Below are positions 47,309 to 57,207 of a stretch of DNA of 64,000 nt, piece after piece. Numbering within the stretch: the stretch's first letter is position 1; every line of letters begins with the position of its first letter. Both the position numbers and the translations under genes were made by a program. The notes below the pieces were generated by a model, which was given only the letters and a program-made list of their open reading frames with translations, was not told the DNA's origin and searched no databases. Source of the DNA: Vreelandella nanhaiensis (GTDB taxonomy: Bacteria > Pseudomonadota > Gammaproteobacteria > Pseudomonadales > Halomonadaceae); assembly GCF_003990185.1 (NCBI RefSeq), contig NZ_RZHF01000005.1, forward strand, positions 124,001-188,000, given 5' to 3'.

Positions 47309-48691
47309 ATGAGCAACAGCATCACGACCGTAAACCCGACCACCGGCGACACACTAAATACCTATACGCTGATGGATTCCAGCCAGGCGAAGCAGGTTGT
47401 CGAGGCAAGTCATCAAGCATTTCTTGATTGGCGGTTACAGTCCCTTGAGCAGCGCGCCAAGATCGTTAAGGCAATCGGCAAGGCGCTCACGGACCATAAA
47501 GAAGAGCTGGCCGAGCTGATCGTTAAAGAGATGGGCAAACCGCCAGAGCAAGCGCGTCAGGAAATCGACCTGTGTGCAGGAATCTGCGACTACACGGCCG
47601 AGCACGGCCCCAAGAAGCTGGCCGATGAAGAACGTAAGCCCGGTAACGGCGAGCGTGGCTTTATTACCTACTCCCCCATGGGGGTGATTTACGGCATCCA
47701 GCCGTGGAACTTCCCCGCTTATCAGGTCGTGCGTTACTCCATCGCCAACATCATGGCGGGTAACACCGTTTTGCTGAAACACGCTGAAAACGTAACCGGC
47801 AGCGGCTTACTGCTTGAGAAGATTTACCGCGAAGCGGGCCTGCCTGAAAACGTTTTCCGCACGCTAGTCATTTCTCACGATATTTCCGATGAAGTGATTG
47901 CCCATAAGGCTGTACGGGGTGTCACGCTAACAGGTAGCGATGGTGCCGGGCGCAAGGTAGCCGCCAAAGCGGCTGAAAACCTGAAGAAAACCGTGCTGGA
48001 GCTGGGTTCAAACGACGCTTTCCTGGTGCTGGATGACGCCGACCTTGATCTCGCGGTCGACACTTGTGTCACCGGGCGCGTGTTTAACGGCGGTCAAACC
48101 TGTGTAGCAGCCAAGCGCTTTGTGGTGACCGAGGCCAACTATGAAGCCTTCAAAGAGCGCTTTGTCGCCAAGATGACGTCGCTGAAAGTCGGTGATCCTA
48201 ACGAAAGCGATACGGATCTAGGCCCCATGGCACGTGTGGATCTGCGCGACACGCTACATGATCAGGTGGAAAAAAGCGTCGAGAACGGCGCGAAGATTTT
48301 GTGCGGCGGCGAAAAGCCCGAAGGCAAAGGGGCGTTCTACCCGGTTACCGTACTGGACAACGTTACTCCCGGCCAACCCGCTTATGATGATGAGCTGTTT
48401 GGCCCCGTCGCGGCCCTGATTCGTGCCAAGGACGATGAAGATGCCATGCGTATTGCCAACGACAGCCGTTATGGCCTTGGCGGCGGGATTATTTCCAAAG
48501 ACACGAAACGTGCCACGGAACTCGCCCGCAAGTACTTCGATACCGGCATGGTATTCATCAACGGCTTTGGCGTAGCCACGCCTGAAATGCCCTTTGGTGG
48601 CGTAAAAGACTCTGGTTACGGACGCGAGCACGGCGGTTTTGGCATGCACGAGTTTGTTAATGCCAAGTCCGTCATTGTGGTTAGTGAATAA
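47309..48691 (+). CDS. Succinate-semialdehyde dehydrogenase (Sad/GabD-like)
   Basis: 460-residue aldehyde dehydrogenase oxidising succinate semialdehyde to succinate with NAD(P)+. Visible: GVIYGIQPWNFPAYQVVRYS (cofactor and tetrapeptide region), VLELGSNDAFLVLDDADLDL with the general-base Glu, and the catalytic cysteine in FNGGQTCVAAKRF. The shorter N-terminus and overall length match Sad-type enzymes rather than longer GabD. It links GABA or related amine breakdown to the TCA cycle. An AGGAGATCTT ribosome binding site precedes the ATG. Confidence 0.88.
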   Translation: MSNSITTVNPTTGDTLNTYTLMDSSQAKQVVEASHQAFLDWRLQSLEQRAKIVKAIGKALTDHKEELAELIVKEMGKPPEQARQEIDLCAGICDYTAEHGPKKLADEERKPGNGERGFITYSPMGVIYGIQPWNFPAYQVVRYSIANIMAGNTVLLKHAENVTGSGLLLEKIYREAGLPENVFRTLVISHDISDEVIAHKAVRGVTLTGSDGAGRKVAAKAAENLKKTVLELGSNDAFLVLDDADLDLAVDTCVTGRVFNGGQTCVAAKRFVVTEANYEAFKERFVAKMTSLKVGDPNESDTDLGPMARVDLRDTLHDQVEKSVENGAKILCGGEKPEGKGAFYPVTVLDNVTPGQPAYDDELFGPVAALIRAKDDEDAMRIANDSRYGLGGGIISKDTKRATELARKYFDTGMVFINGFGVATPEMPFGGVKDSGYGREHGGFGMHEFVNAKSVIVVSE

Positions 48692-48724
48692 CCCTGAACG
48701 CATGATGCACGCGTTGTGATAACG

Positions 48725-48759
48725 ACGCCGCAAGCCCTGCAAAAGGCTTGCGGCGTTTT
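48725..48759 (+). terminator. Rho-independent terminator after the SSADH gene
   Basis: ACGCCGCAAGCC (48725-48736) pairs perfectly with GGCTTGCGGCGT (48745-48756), loop of eight, then TTTC. It lies 34 bp past the stop of the dehydrogenase gene. Confidence 0.82.
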
Positions 48760-48851
48760 CTATTGCAGTAAGTTTTTCAGGACGTATTAACAGGCAGGGG
48801 GCACCATCCTACTAATTAGTGGGCAGCTCGCCAAAACGTAACCGCTTCCTA

Positions 48852-49592
48852 TTACCCTGCTTGTTCAGCCTGACGTTCCAGCTCCATGGTCATCTCTTTG
48901 GACAAGTTAAGCGCACCGGCCAGTTGATCCAGCCAAGCGCGCTCCATGGGATTTTGATCATCAATGACCGCAACACTCATCAGGTACATCTCGCGAGCAG
49001 CCTGGGGTGAGTCGGCTTCGCGCGCCAGCGCTTCGGCGTCAAGGGGGGTCTTGAGCTGCTGCTCCACCCAGTCGTGCATCTCTTGGTCCGCCCCCAGCGC
49101 GTCAATCTGCTCGGTTATCAGTGCCTGCTCTTGCTCATCAATATGTCCATCGGCCCGCGCAGCCATAATCATGGCTTGCAAGAGCTCCAGGCTACGCCGT
49201 TCCTGAAACTCACCGCTGAGCGCGTCGACCCGCTCGCCTTCCTGAGCACCTGCTTGCGCATCTGAAGCTGGAGCGTCGCTGCTCTTGGCCGCTTGTGAGC
49301 TCTGCCATGCTTTCCACGCGAGCATGCCAACACTTGCGATCGCACCATATTTGAGCGCTTTACCGCCCATGCTGCGGCCACGCTTGGACCCCACCAGCAT
49401 GCCCATGGCACCGCCGCCCAGCAGACTTTTAATATCCAAACCACCGGAGGAGTGACTACCTTGGCCACTGCTTGCACCGCCCAACTGCCTGGAAAGACCG
49501 CTCAGCATGCCTTTCACATCGACCCCGCTGCTGCCTGTTTGACTACCACTGGCCTGCTGCATCAATTGCTGAAGAATTTTACTCGCGTTCAT
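48852..49592 (-). CDS. DUF533/TerB-like protein (YebE type)
   Basis: 246 residues. Gly/Ser-rich N-terminal half (GMLSGLSRQLGGASSGQGS and GGGAMGMLVGSKRGRSMG) with a hydrophobic stretch around residues 78-95, then a TerB-like helical domain (LLQAMIMAARADGHIDEQEQ, EMYLMSVAVIDDQNPMERAW). It resembles E. coli YebE, an envelope-stress-linked inner-membrane protein of unknown function. The DGHIDEQE acidic turn is typical of TerB domains. Monocistronic. Confidence 0.88.
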   Translation of the reverse strand: MNASKILQQLMQQASGSQTGSSGVDVKGMLSGLSRQLGGASSGQGSHSSGGLDIKSLLGGGAMGMLVGSKRGRSMGGKALKYGAIASVGMLAWKAWQSSQAAKSSDAPASDAQAGAQEGERVDALSGEFQERRSLELLQAMIMAARADGHIDEQEQALITEQIDALGADQEMHDWVEQQLKTPLDAEALAREADSPQAAREMYLMSVAVIDDQNPMERAWLDQLAGALNLSKEMTMELERQAEQAG

Positions 49593-49653
49593 CCTTGTAC
49601 TCCTTGGTCTGATAGGGTGAGTAAATCATGTAGGTGAACAGCCAGAACCGAGC

Positions 49654-52600
49654 TTAGCGCAGGAGGGGCATTCTCAGCCCTTGAACTTGCACCGTACTTC
49701 CCTGGCGACTGGCACGTACCTCTATACGAACCGGCATCTGCTCTTTGAGTTCGCTGACATGGGAAATAATTCCAATCATACGCCCGCCCATTTGCAGTTC
49801 GCTCAGCATGGCGATGGCCTGATCAAGCGCATCCTGATCAAGACTGCCAAAGCCTTCATCTATAAACAGCGTATCGAGCTGTATACCTCCTGCATAGGCT
49901 TGAACCACATCGGAAAGCCCCAGCGCCAGCGCCAGAGCAGCCATGAATGATTCGCCGCCCGAAAGCGTGGCGACCGGCCGGTTCTTGCCGGTGTAGGTGT
50001 CCGCAACATCCAGCTCCAGGCCTGAAGCCTTGTTGCCTTTCGAGGGGTCTTCCCGACGCACCAGCTGATAGCGCCCCCGGCTCATGCGCACCAGCCGCTC
50101 GGATGCCTGGATAAGCACATCATCCAACAGTACGCCCAGTACAAAGCGCTGCAGGCTGATACGGTGCCCGGTACGTCCGTTGGCTATTTCACTTAATGTT
50201 CCCCAAAGGCGATATTGCGCCTCAAGCTCGGCCTGGGCGGCGTGGGCCGCTGCCAGCTTCTGACGGATACCGCCAAGCGTGGTTAATCGGCTATCCAGCG
50301 CTCGCCACGCTTCCAGCTGCGTATTCTCTTCCGCCTGAGCGGCAGCGCTTTGCGTGGTTAATGCCTCAAGATCCGGCGGTGTCTGCCCAACAAGCTGTGC
50401 CTGACAGTTCTGAAGGGCACCTTCCAGCTCGGCCTGCCGGCGTTGATACTCTTCTACCTGGCCGGTTAAATTTTCCCGCTCATGGTCACTCAACTGCGCT
50501 GCCTGAAACGCCGCTTCATTGTCAAATGGGCTTCGCGCAAGAGCTGCCTGCCACTCAGTTTGCGCCTGTTCAAGCATTTGCTTGCCTTGCTCAGCACGCT
50601 GATTGGCGCCGTTTAGCTGCTCTTCTGCACGCGCCTGCTGGGTCTGGCTAATGGAGAGCGCTTGCTGAGCGCTCTCCCAGTCTTTTTCAAGCTCGGCCAT
50701 TTTGCGTTCAAGCTCGGCCAGGGTTCGGCGCATTGCCTCGGGATCGCGGGCGTCTTCAGGCAGTGATTGGCTTAACTGATCGCGCTGACTTTCCAGGCGC
50801 AACGCTTCATCCCTGGCCTTTTCAACCAACGGCTGCTGCGCCTTGAGCTGCTTATCCAGCGCCACCCACTCACGTCGAAGCCCATCACGCGTTGTTTGTT
50901 GCTGAGTGACCTCACGCTCTACTATTTCGCGCCGCTGTACTTGGCCACGCAAGCTAGTACAGGCTTGATCAAGGTCTGTCAGTGAGCGGTCAGCCCACTC
51001 GCCAAGCTGCTGGCGTAACCGCTGCGTCTGTTCGACGTGGTAGTTGAGCTGCTGGGCAAGCTGCTGGTAATGGCGGTCAGCATCTTGCAGCGCCAGACGG
51101 GCCTTTTCCTGGTCAGCACGTGCGCGCTCGACCTGCGCCTGAGTGACCACATCGGCATTTTCGACCGCAGGCGCCGGGTGCTCCAGGCTGCCGCACACCG
51201 GGCAAGGCGCCTTGACTTCAAGCGTAAGTGCCAACAGCGCGGCCTGCCCTTGGTGCCAGCGTATTTCCTGCTCGGTGGCGTAACGCCCGGCCTGAGCGGC
51301 ATCACGGCGCAGTTGGTCAAGCGTGTCAGCGGCTTGCTGTTTCTGGTTGGCAAGCTCGCGACTCTGGCGTATCAGTCCTTCCAGCTCTCTGTATTGGGCC
51401 AACAGCTGCTCATGGCGGCCAAGTTCTGCGGGGGCGCTTGCCAGATTCTGACACTCCGCTTGTAGCTGTTCAAGGCGCGCGCCTATCGCTTCGCCCTGCT
51501 GGCGAATGCCTTCGAGCTGGGCTTCATCGCGCTTGTATGCGTTGTCCGCCTGCTGCCAGGCATGCTGAGCTGCTTTAAAGCGCGCCTGCAGCTCGCCTAG
51601 CTGCTGCCCCTTATGGATATACTCACCCAGCTGCCGATGCCGCTCGCGCAGGGTGGGAAGCTCTGCTTGGCGCTGGCGGGCAACTTCTACTGCTTGCTGT
51701 GCCTGCTCGGCCCTGACCCGCTGGGCGGCTAATGTGGCGGTGGCCTGCTGTTGCTCAATTTGCGCCACGTTCAACGCCTGTTGCGCCTGGGCCAGGGTGG
51801 TGCTGTAAGGGCGTAGCGCCTGGGCGTGGCTAGCCTGGCCTAGACGAGTCTGAATACGCACAATATGATCATGCTGTTCAAGGAGGCGGGCCTTATCGGC
51901 GACCAGCGCATCGCGGGTCTCAAACTGGCGCTGCAGCGCCTGGGCGTCATCGCGCCTTTTGTCGGCGCTACGGCGCTGTTGCTGGGCCGTCTCAAAACGC
52001 TGCCGTGCGCTGACTACCTGGGGGGTTAGCGCCTGACACTCCCGCTCAAGCTCGGCCTCACTCTCAAGCTCCCCCCCGGCCAAAATGCCGCGAATCTGCT
52101 GGTGATGATCGTTTACGGCGCGTTCGATCTGGTTTGCCTGAGTGCGCAGATGCTCTTCAATACGCTGAAAGATATGGGTTTGAAACAGTTGGGAAAATAT
52201 CTTTTCGCGGTCTTTGGACTCCGCCAGCAGCAGCTCACGAAACTTGCCCTGAGGCAGCACCATCACTTGGCGAAACTGGCTGGCATCCAGGCCCAAAAGC
52301 GTCTGCACCTGTGCAGTTGCCTCGCTTACGTTTCGGGCCACCAGGCATTTATCTTCCTCGCCTTTGTCGGTTAACCGCCATAACTGGGCCTCCGCATTCT
52401 GGGTCGTGGTGCCCTCCCCGCGTGCCTTGGGACGCTCCTGCTGTGGCACCCGACGCACCCGGTAGGCGCTACCGCGCAGGTAGAAATCCAGCGTGACTTC
52501 GGTTAGCCGCGAGGCATCCGCCTGGTCGCAACGCATTTGCGTCCCTGAACGCTCATCGCCCGTCGTCTGGCCGTAAAGCGCAAAGCAAATCGCATCCAGA

Positions 52601-52731
52601 ATCGAGCTTTTGCCGGCGCCTGTCGGCCCATTGATCAGGAAAAGCGGGCTTTTCCCCAATTCGGAGAAATTGATCGACTGCCGTGCTGCGAAAGGGCCGA
52701 AGGCCTGCATGGTGAGCGCGAGCGGTGTCAT
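49654..52731 (-). CDS. sbcC: Exonuclease subunit SbcC
   Basis: 1025 residues, the Rad50-type subunit of SbcCD, which cleaves DNA hairpins and protein-blocked ends. Walker A is FLINGPTGAGKSSILDAICF near the N-terminus. Long coiled coils flank the zinc-hook CPVCG (in VKAPCPVCGSLEHPAPAV). The C-terminus has signature TLSGGESFMAALALALGLSD and Walker B DTLFIDEGFGSLDQD. The ATG overlaps the sbcD stop by four bases. Coding sequence is rich in Gln/Ala/Leu as expected for coiled coil. Confidence 0.95.
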   Translation of the reverse strand: MTPLALTMQAFGPFAARQSINFSELGKSPLFLINGPTGAGKSSILDAICFALYGQTTGDERSGTQMRCDQADASRLTEVTLDFYLRGSAYRVRRVPQQERPKARGEGTTTQNAEAQLWRLTDKGEEDKCLVARNVSEATAQVQTLLGLDASQFRQVMVLPQGKFRELLLAESKDREKIFSQLFQTHIFQRIEEHLRTQANQIERAVNDHHQQIRGILAGGELESEAELERECQALTPQVVSARQRFETAQQQRRSADKRRDDAQALQRQFETRDALVADKARLLEQHDHIVRIQTRLGQASHAQALRPYSTTLAQAQQALNVAQIEQQQATATLAAQRVRAEQAQQAVEVARQRQAELPTLRERHRQLGEYIHKGQQLGELQARFKAAQHAWQQADNAYKRDEAQLEGIRQQGEAIGARLEQLQAECQNLASAPAELGRHEQLLAQYRELEGLIRQSRELANQKQQAADTLDQLRRDAAQAGRYATEQEIRWHQGQAALLALTLEVKAPCPVCGSLEHPAPAVENADVVTQAQVERARADQEKARLALQDADRHYQQLAQQLNYHVEQTQRLRQQLGEWADRSLTDLDQACTSLRGQVQRREIVEREVTQQQTTRDGLRREWVALDKQLKAQQPLVEKARDEALRLESQRDQLSQSLPEDARDPEAMRRTLAELERKMAELEKDWESAQQALSISQTQQARAEEQLNGANQRAEQGKQMLEQAQTEWQAALARSPFDNEAAFQAAQLSDHERENLTGQVEEYQRRQAELEGALQNCQAQLVGQTPPDLEALTTQSAAAQAEENTQLEAWRALDSRLTTLGGIRQKLAAAHAAQAELEAQYRLWGTLSEIANGRTGHRISLQRFVLGVLLDDVLIQASERLVRMSRGRYQLVRREDPSKGNKASGLELDVADTYTGKNRPVATLSGGESFMAALALALGLSDVVQAYAGGIQLDTLFIDEGFGSLDQDALDQAIAMLSELQMGGRMIGIISHVSELKEQMPVRIEVRASRQGSTVQVQGLRMPLLR

Positions 52732-53876
52732 GATTCCTGCTCCTCGTCACGCTGCAACTGGGCAATCAACTTGCTCATGGCGCTTGCCTGTTCAAGGGTC
52801 ATGGCCTCGCCACTGGTCTGTTCGAAAAAATCACTAAACATATTCAACGCATCGAAGCGCAATCGATCACGATCCAACTGCTGGCGTTGCTGGCTGCCCA
52901 GCATGCCGGGTTTTTCGAGATGCAGGACATTGGGGTACACCGCCCGAAGTTTTCCCATCGGATCAAGAATCGCGTGACGGTCCGTCAGCCTGACCAGCAG
53001 ATAGTCATCAGCCTTCGGATCTTGCTTCCCTTGTGCCAGCAGCTCTTCCAGCTCGCCTTCCAGCACGCGTACATCTCGACGTGGTATCAAGGGTAATTGC
53101 CTAACCTGCGCGCTGCCCGCCTGATCAATATCTACCAGCGTGACGCCTTTACTGTGGGTCGCTTCGGAAAAGCTGTATTTAAGCAGCGAGCCACTGTAGC
53201 GAATATGCTCCCCACCTCGATACTGGGGGCCATGCAGATGCCCAAGCGCTACGTAGTTGAAATTCTGCATGGGCGCCCAAGCGACGCTTTCAGCGCCTCC
53301 CAGGGTTAACGGGCGCTCGGAATCTGACGCGCTGCCACCATCGACAAAACAGTGGCTCATCAACACCGTTGGGCGGGTAGCATGACGTTGCTTGTCGATA
53401 CGCTCAAGCAGGTAGCGGTGAGCGCTATCGAAATCGCGCACATCAATACCAAATTGGCTGCGGACGTATTCAGGGTCAGCGTAAGGCAACCCGAAAATAT
53501 CAATGTCACGTCCATTTAGGGAAAGCGTGACCGGGGTAGAACAGTCCGCTAGATCGGAAAGAATATGCAGCCCGGCCTGGCGCAGATGCCGGGCACCAAA
53601 GCGCAGCCGTTCAGCGCCATCGTGGTTACCTGAAATAATCACAACCGGCAGGTCACGTACTTGGCAAAGCTCGCCCAGCACATCATCCAGTAGCGTCACT
53701 GCGGCTGCGGGCGGCACCGAACGGTCGTAGATATCTCCCGCGATCAGTACCGCATCCACGGCTTCACGGTCGATAATCTCGATTAATTGCTCAAGAACAT
53801 GGCGCTGATCTTCCAGAAGCGAGACATTATGAAACAGGCGCCCCAAGTGCCAGTCGGCGGTATGCAATAAACGCAT
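52728..53876 (-). CDS. sbcD: Exonuclease subunit SbcD
   Basis: 382 residues, the Mre11-type nuclease partner of SbcC. The metallophosphoesterase motifs are present: LHTADWHLGRLF, LIAGDIYDRSVPP, VIISGNHDGAERLRFG, and VLMSHCFVDGG with GHLHGPQYRG. These bind two manganese ions. It precedes sbcC with a four-base overlap, the usual operon order. The C-terminal domain would bind the SbcC coiled coil. Confidence 0.95.
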   Translation of the reverse strand: MRLLHTADWHLGRLFHNVSLLEDQRHVLEQLIEIIDREAVDAVLIAGDIYDRSVPPAAAVTLLDDVLGELCQVRDLPVVIISGNHDGAERLRFGARHLRQAGLHILSDLADCSTPVTLSLNGRDIDIFGLPYADPEYVRSQFGIDVRDFDSAHRYLLERIDKQRHATRPTVLMSHCFVDGGSASDSERPLTLGGAESVAWAPMQNFNYVALGHLHGPQYRGGEHIRYSGSLLKYSFSEATHSKGVTLVDIDQAGSAQVRQLPLIPRRDVRVLEGELEELLAQGKQDPKADDYLLVRLTDRHAILDPMGKLRAVYPNVLHLEKPGMLGSQQRQQLDRDRLRFDALNMFSDFFEQTSGEAMTLEQASAMSKLIAQLQRDEEQES

Positions 53877-53958
53877 GGCAAGCTCAATAGCAGATTAAGT
53901 GCTTGCATCATAACAAGCTAAGCGAGCGGCGTTTAGCGCTGACTGAGGCGCGCAGCTA

Positions 53959-54783
53959 TTAAGGTGCAATGGGTAGTTGGCGTTTATGCTCGGTGCGCGT
54001 ATAGGTATCAATAATGGTGTTATATGCCTGATCGCTGACGGTGTCTCCTATCAAAAAGGCATCAATATCCACATAGGTGACGCCGAGCGCGACCTCATCG
54101 GCAAGCTGCGGCTTGAGCGTTTCCAGATCGGCAGTCGGTTGCTTTTCAACCAGGAAGGCAGGTGCATCAAGCGCTGCGCCTACTTCTCGTACTTGGCTTT
54201 TGGTAAGGCCAGTGAGTGGCGCTACATCGCAGGCGCCGTCACCATATTTGGTAAAAAAGCCCATAAGCGCTTCTGCTGCCTGGTCAGTGCCAACCACCAG
54301 CCCACCACGTGCGCCTGCCGCCGCATATTGGGCCACCATGCGCTGGCGGGCCTTAATATTGCCCAGCACAAAATCCCGGTGGCCCTCATCGTTAAACGCA
54401 AGACCACCCTCTTCAAGCGCGGCTAACAACGCATCACTTGCCGGCTTGATGTTAACGGTGAGCACATGATCAGGATTGATAAAAGTGAGCGCTTGCTGCG
54501 CATCTTCTTCATCATGCTGGGTGCCATAGGGTAGCCGCATGGCGTAGAAGTAAGCATTCACTCCTTGCTCTCGTGCCCGCTCAGCGGCCAGTTGCGCCAG
54601 GCGCCCTCCAACAGTGGAATCCACGCCGCCGCTGATTCCTAGCACCAAGGCATGTTGCCCGGATTCCATCATCTGGCGGCATAAAAAATCGACGCGGGTT
54701 TCCACCTCCTGCTGAGCATCAATCTTCGGTTTTACCTGCAATACCTTCTGGATATGCGACTGCGTTTCCTGTCGGTCTATCAT
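53959..54783 (-). CDS. nadE: Ammonia-dependent NAD+ synthetase
   Basis: 274 residues, matching E. coli NadE length. It amidates nicotinic acid adenine dinucleotide to NAD+ using ammonia and ATP. The PP-loop is ALVLGISGGVDSTVGGRLAQ, and the ammonia/ATP region GNIKARQRMVAQYAAAGARG plus VGTDQAAEALMGFFTKYGDG are clear. The ATG at 54783 follows GGAGGCTAA; a longer frame from 54813 is less likely. Downstream and on the same strand is nothing close, upstream the PncC gene; both serve NAD metabolism. Confidence 0.95.
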   Translation of the reverse strand: MIDRQETQSHIQKVLQVKPKIDAQQEVETRVDFLCRQMMESGQHALVLGISGGVDSTVGGRLAQLAAERAREQGVNAYFYAMRLPYGTQHDEEDAQQALTFINPDHVLTVNIKPASDALLAALEEGGLAFNDEGHRDFVLGNIKARQRMVAQYAAAGARGGLVVGTDQAAEALMGFFTKYGDGACDVAPLTGLTKSQVREVGAALDAPAFLVEKQPTADLETLKPQLADEVALGVTYVDIDAFLIGDTVSDQAYNTIIDTYTRTEHKRQLPIAP

Positions 54784-54860
54784 GTTAGCCTCCTTGCTGT
54801 GTTGGGCATTCATAAGAATTAATGACGTGTTGTCAGACTAGGTCAGAAATGCATCCCTAT

Positions 54861-55370
54861 CTACTCATCAAGCGGCGCATTGCCCTCTAGTACACTACGG
54901 TGATGCTTGGGGATGCACTCCAACGCATAATGAGCGGCAGCAAGGCGAACATCGTTACGCCCACCAGAAAAGTGCCGGGTTTCTGTTATCAGATACACTT
55001 TCTGGTCATGACGAAACGCCCAGGCAAAACATACCGTACCGGCAGGAATGTCATCTTGAGGCTCTGGGCCTGCCACCCCGGTATTGGCAACGGCTACTGT
55101 GGCATCGTTTTTATCCAGTGCGCCTTTAGCCAGCTCGCGTGAGGTTTCTTCGCTGGTAAGCCCATACTTGTCAATCGTATCGAAGCTAACCGACAAGTAG
55201 CGGTTTTTTGCTTCAGGCGAATAGACTGCCAACCCACAGTCAATGGATTCCCCGCTGCCAGGGATGCTAGCCAGCTCAGAAACAATAAGCCCTGCCGTGC
55301 AGGATTCGGCAGTTGCCAGCTTGAGTTGATGCTCTTTTAGATAGTCGGTGACATGTTCAAGCAATTCCAT
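54861..55370 (-). CDS. pncC: Nicotinamide-nucleotide amidase, CinA family (PncC)
   Basis: 169 residues, stand-alone CinA C-terminal domain. It deamidates nicotinamide mononucleotide in NAD recycling. Blocks: LKLATAESCTAGLIVSELAS with the catalytic Ser, GLAVYSPEAKNRYLSVSFD, and AVANTGVAGPEPQDDIPAGT. It lies 77 bp upstream of nadE on the same strand, and both act in NAD metabolism, so cotranscription is plausible. Confidence 0.88.
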   Translation of the reverse strand: MELLEHVTDYLKEHQLKLATAESCTAGLIVSELASIPGSGESIDCGLAVYSPEAKNRYLSVSFDTIDKYGLTSEETSRELAKGALDKNDATVAVANTGVAGPEPQDDIPAGTVCFAWAFRHDQKVYLITETRHFSGGRNDVRLAAAHYALECIPKHHRSVLEGNAPLDE

Positions 55371-55495
55371 TGCGCACTCCTAACCAACGATGGGTTATAT
55401 CAATTTACTTTCCTTCTTAAAAAGTAGTTGTTCTCTCAACAGGCTGAAAACCAAAAAAGAAACTTAGCTATTTGTTAATAATAAAGCGCGTAAAA

Positions 55496-55523
55496 AAAGC
55501 CCCTATCTAACGAGAGGGGCTTT
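55496..55523 (-). terminator. Rho-independent terminator after the DASS transporter gene
   Basis: AAAGCCCCT (55496-55504) pairs with AGGGGCTTT (55515-55523) around a ten-base loop. On the minus strand the stem is followed by TTTTACG. It lies 26 bp past the stop of the gene ending at 55549. Confidence 0.82.
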
Positions 55524-55548
55524 AATAAACGCGTTGCTCGAATGCAGG

Positions 55549-57207
55549 TTACCTGCGGAAGGCATCCGGATAACTGGTCAGATCAACTCCCCAAAGTATT
55601 GGCAACAGGAAGTACACGGCGGCCACAATGAGCAGCATTGCTGCAATATTAAGCCAGAAACCGTTACGTACCATTTCGATGATCTTGATTTTACCCGTCG
55701 CGAAGATAATCGCGTTGGGCGGCGTCCCCACCGGTAGCATGAAGGCGCAGTTGGCCGCCATAGCGGCAGGCACCATTAGGACAAAGGGGTGAATATCCAG
55801 CGCCAGCGCCAGCGATGCCAGCACGGGAAGAATCATCGTGGCGGTTGCGGTGTTTGAGGTGATTTCGGTCAGGAAAAGCACCATGCCGGTAGCCAAGAGA
55901 ATGACCAGCAGGAAGTTAACTCCTTCCAGCACGCTCATTTGCCCGCCAATCCATGAGGCCAGACCGGTAGAACCAAAACCAGCAGCAATCGCCAGACCGC
56001 CCCCGAACAGCAAGAGGATGCCCCAGGGCACATCTTTTGCAACATCCCAACCCAGCAGGCAACCTCCCTTACTGGGGGAAGGCACTAGGAAGAGCAAAAT
56101 AGCGGCGACAATGGCGATCATGGTATCGCTGATACCGGGGATATTGATAATTTGCCCTTGCCACAAGAACGACCGGGTAATCCACATAAAGGCAGCGAAC
56201 AGGAAAATACCCAGTACTGCCTTCTCTTCAAAAGAGATACGGCCCAGTTCCGCTTTTTCTTTCTGGATCATCTCCCTGCCACCCGGCAGCTTGTTGAAGT
56301 TGATCGGGTAGATAACTCGCGTCAACAGCAGCCAACTGAGCAGCAGCAGAACAACCACTACAGGGAAAGCAAACATCAGCCAGCTGGCAAAGGAGATTTC
56401 CACCCCAAACAGCTCACTGACCACCGCCGCTAAAATAATATTGGGCGGTGTACCAATCAGCGTCCCCAGACCGCCAATCGTGCCACCGTAACCAATCCCA
56501 AAAATAAGCGCTTTGCTGAACTTATCGATCTCGGTAGTGTGGTCCCCTTCGCTTTTATTCAGCTCCTGGGTCACTTGGTAAACAATGGCGGTACCAATAG
56601 GTAGCATCATCATGACGGCCGCGGTGTTGGACACCCACATCGACAAGAAGCCGGTCGCTGCCATAAAACCGAAAACAATATTGTTAATACTGGTGCCCAG
56701 CACGGAAATAATCGTCAGGGCAATGCGCTTGTGCAGGTCCCACTTTTCCATGGCTAGCGCGATCATGAAGCCGCCCAGGAACAGGAAAATAATCGGGTTA
56801 CCGTAGGCTGCCGTCACCGCACTGCCTTCTAGGGCGCCGGTAATCGGCAGCAGCACGATAGGCAGTAGTGAGGTAACCGGAATAGGAATGGCTTCGGTAA
56901 TCCACCAGACGGCAACCCACAGTGTGGTTGCCAGCACCATCCGACCTTCCAAACTTAGGTCTGCCGGGTGAAAAAACATCAGCACAAAGGCAAACAGCAA
57001 TGGCCCTAGAATTAAGCCAACTTTCTGCGGTGTGGTGTAGGCGGGGGGACGCGGCGGCTTGGACCCCGTGCCCCCGTGGCCTTCATCGGTCGAGGTGGGC
57101 GCACGCGGAGTGCCTGATGTTGGCAGCGCACACATCAGTAGGTTTTTGACTTGGTCGTGGGAATGCCAAAGCTGATCCCAGAGCGTCATCGTGGCAGTTC
57201 TGCGCAT
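55549..57207 (-). CDS. DASS family sodium:dicarboxylate symporter
   Basis: 552 residues with about 12 hydrophobic helices. The SLC13/DASS motif region is TGFLSMWVSNTAAVMMMLPI, and the second repeat LTEITSNTATATMILPVLAS carries the second SNT motif, while GTPPNIILAAVVSELFG and PVGTPPNAIIFATGKIKI are further family blocks. It imports succinate, malate or related dicarboxylates with sodium. The start is uncertain: an ATG at 57189 or 57207, or a GTG at 57246, all in frame without a strong ribosome binding site. A long dyad lies further upstream. Confidence 0.88.
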   Translation of the reverse strand: MRRTATMTLWDQLWHSHDQVKNLLMCALPTSGTPRAPTSTDEGHGGTGSKPPRPPAYTTPQKVGLILGPLLFAFVLMFFHPADLSLEGRMVLATTLWVAVWWITEAIPIPVTSLLPIVLLPITGALEGSAVTAAYGNPIIFLFLGGFMIALAMEKWDLHKRIALTIISVLGTSINNIVFGFMAATGFLSMWVSNTAAVMMMLPIGTAIVYQVTQELNKSEGDHTTEIDKFSKALIFGIGYGGTIGGLGTLIGTPPNIILAAVVSELFGVEISFASWLMFAFPVVVVLLLLSWLLLTRVIYPINFNKLPGGREMIQKEKAELGRISFEEKAVLGIFLFAAFMWITRSFLWQGQIINIPGISDTMIAIVAAILLFLVPSPSKGGCLLGWDVAKDVPWGILLLFGGGLAIAAGFGSTGLASWIGGQMSVLEGVNFLLVILLATGMVLFLTEITSNTATATMILPVLASLALALDIHPFVLMVPAAMAANCAFMLPVGTPPNAIIFATGKIKIIEMVRNGFWLNIAAMLLIVAAVYFLLPILWGVDLTSYPDAFRR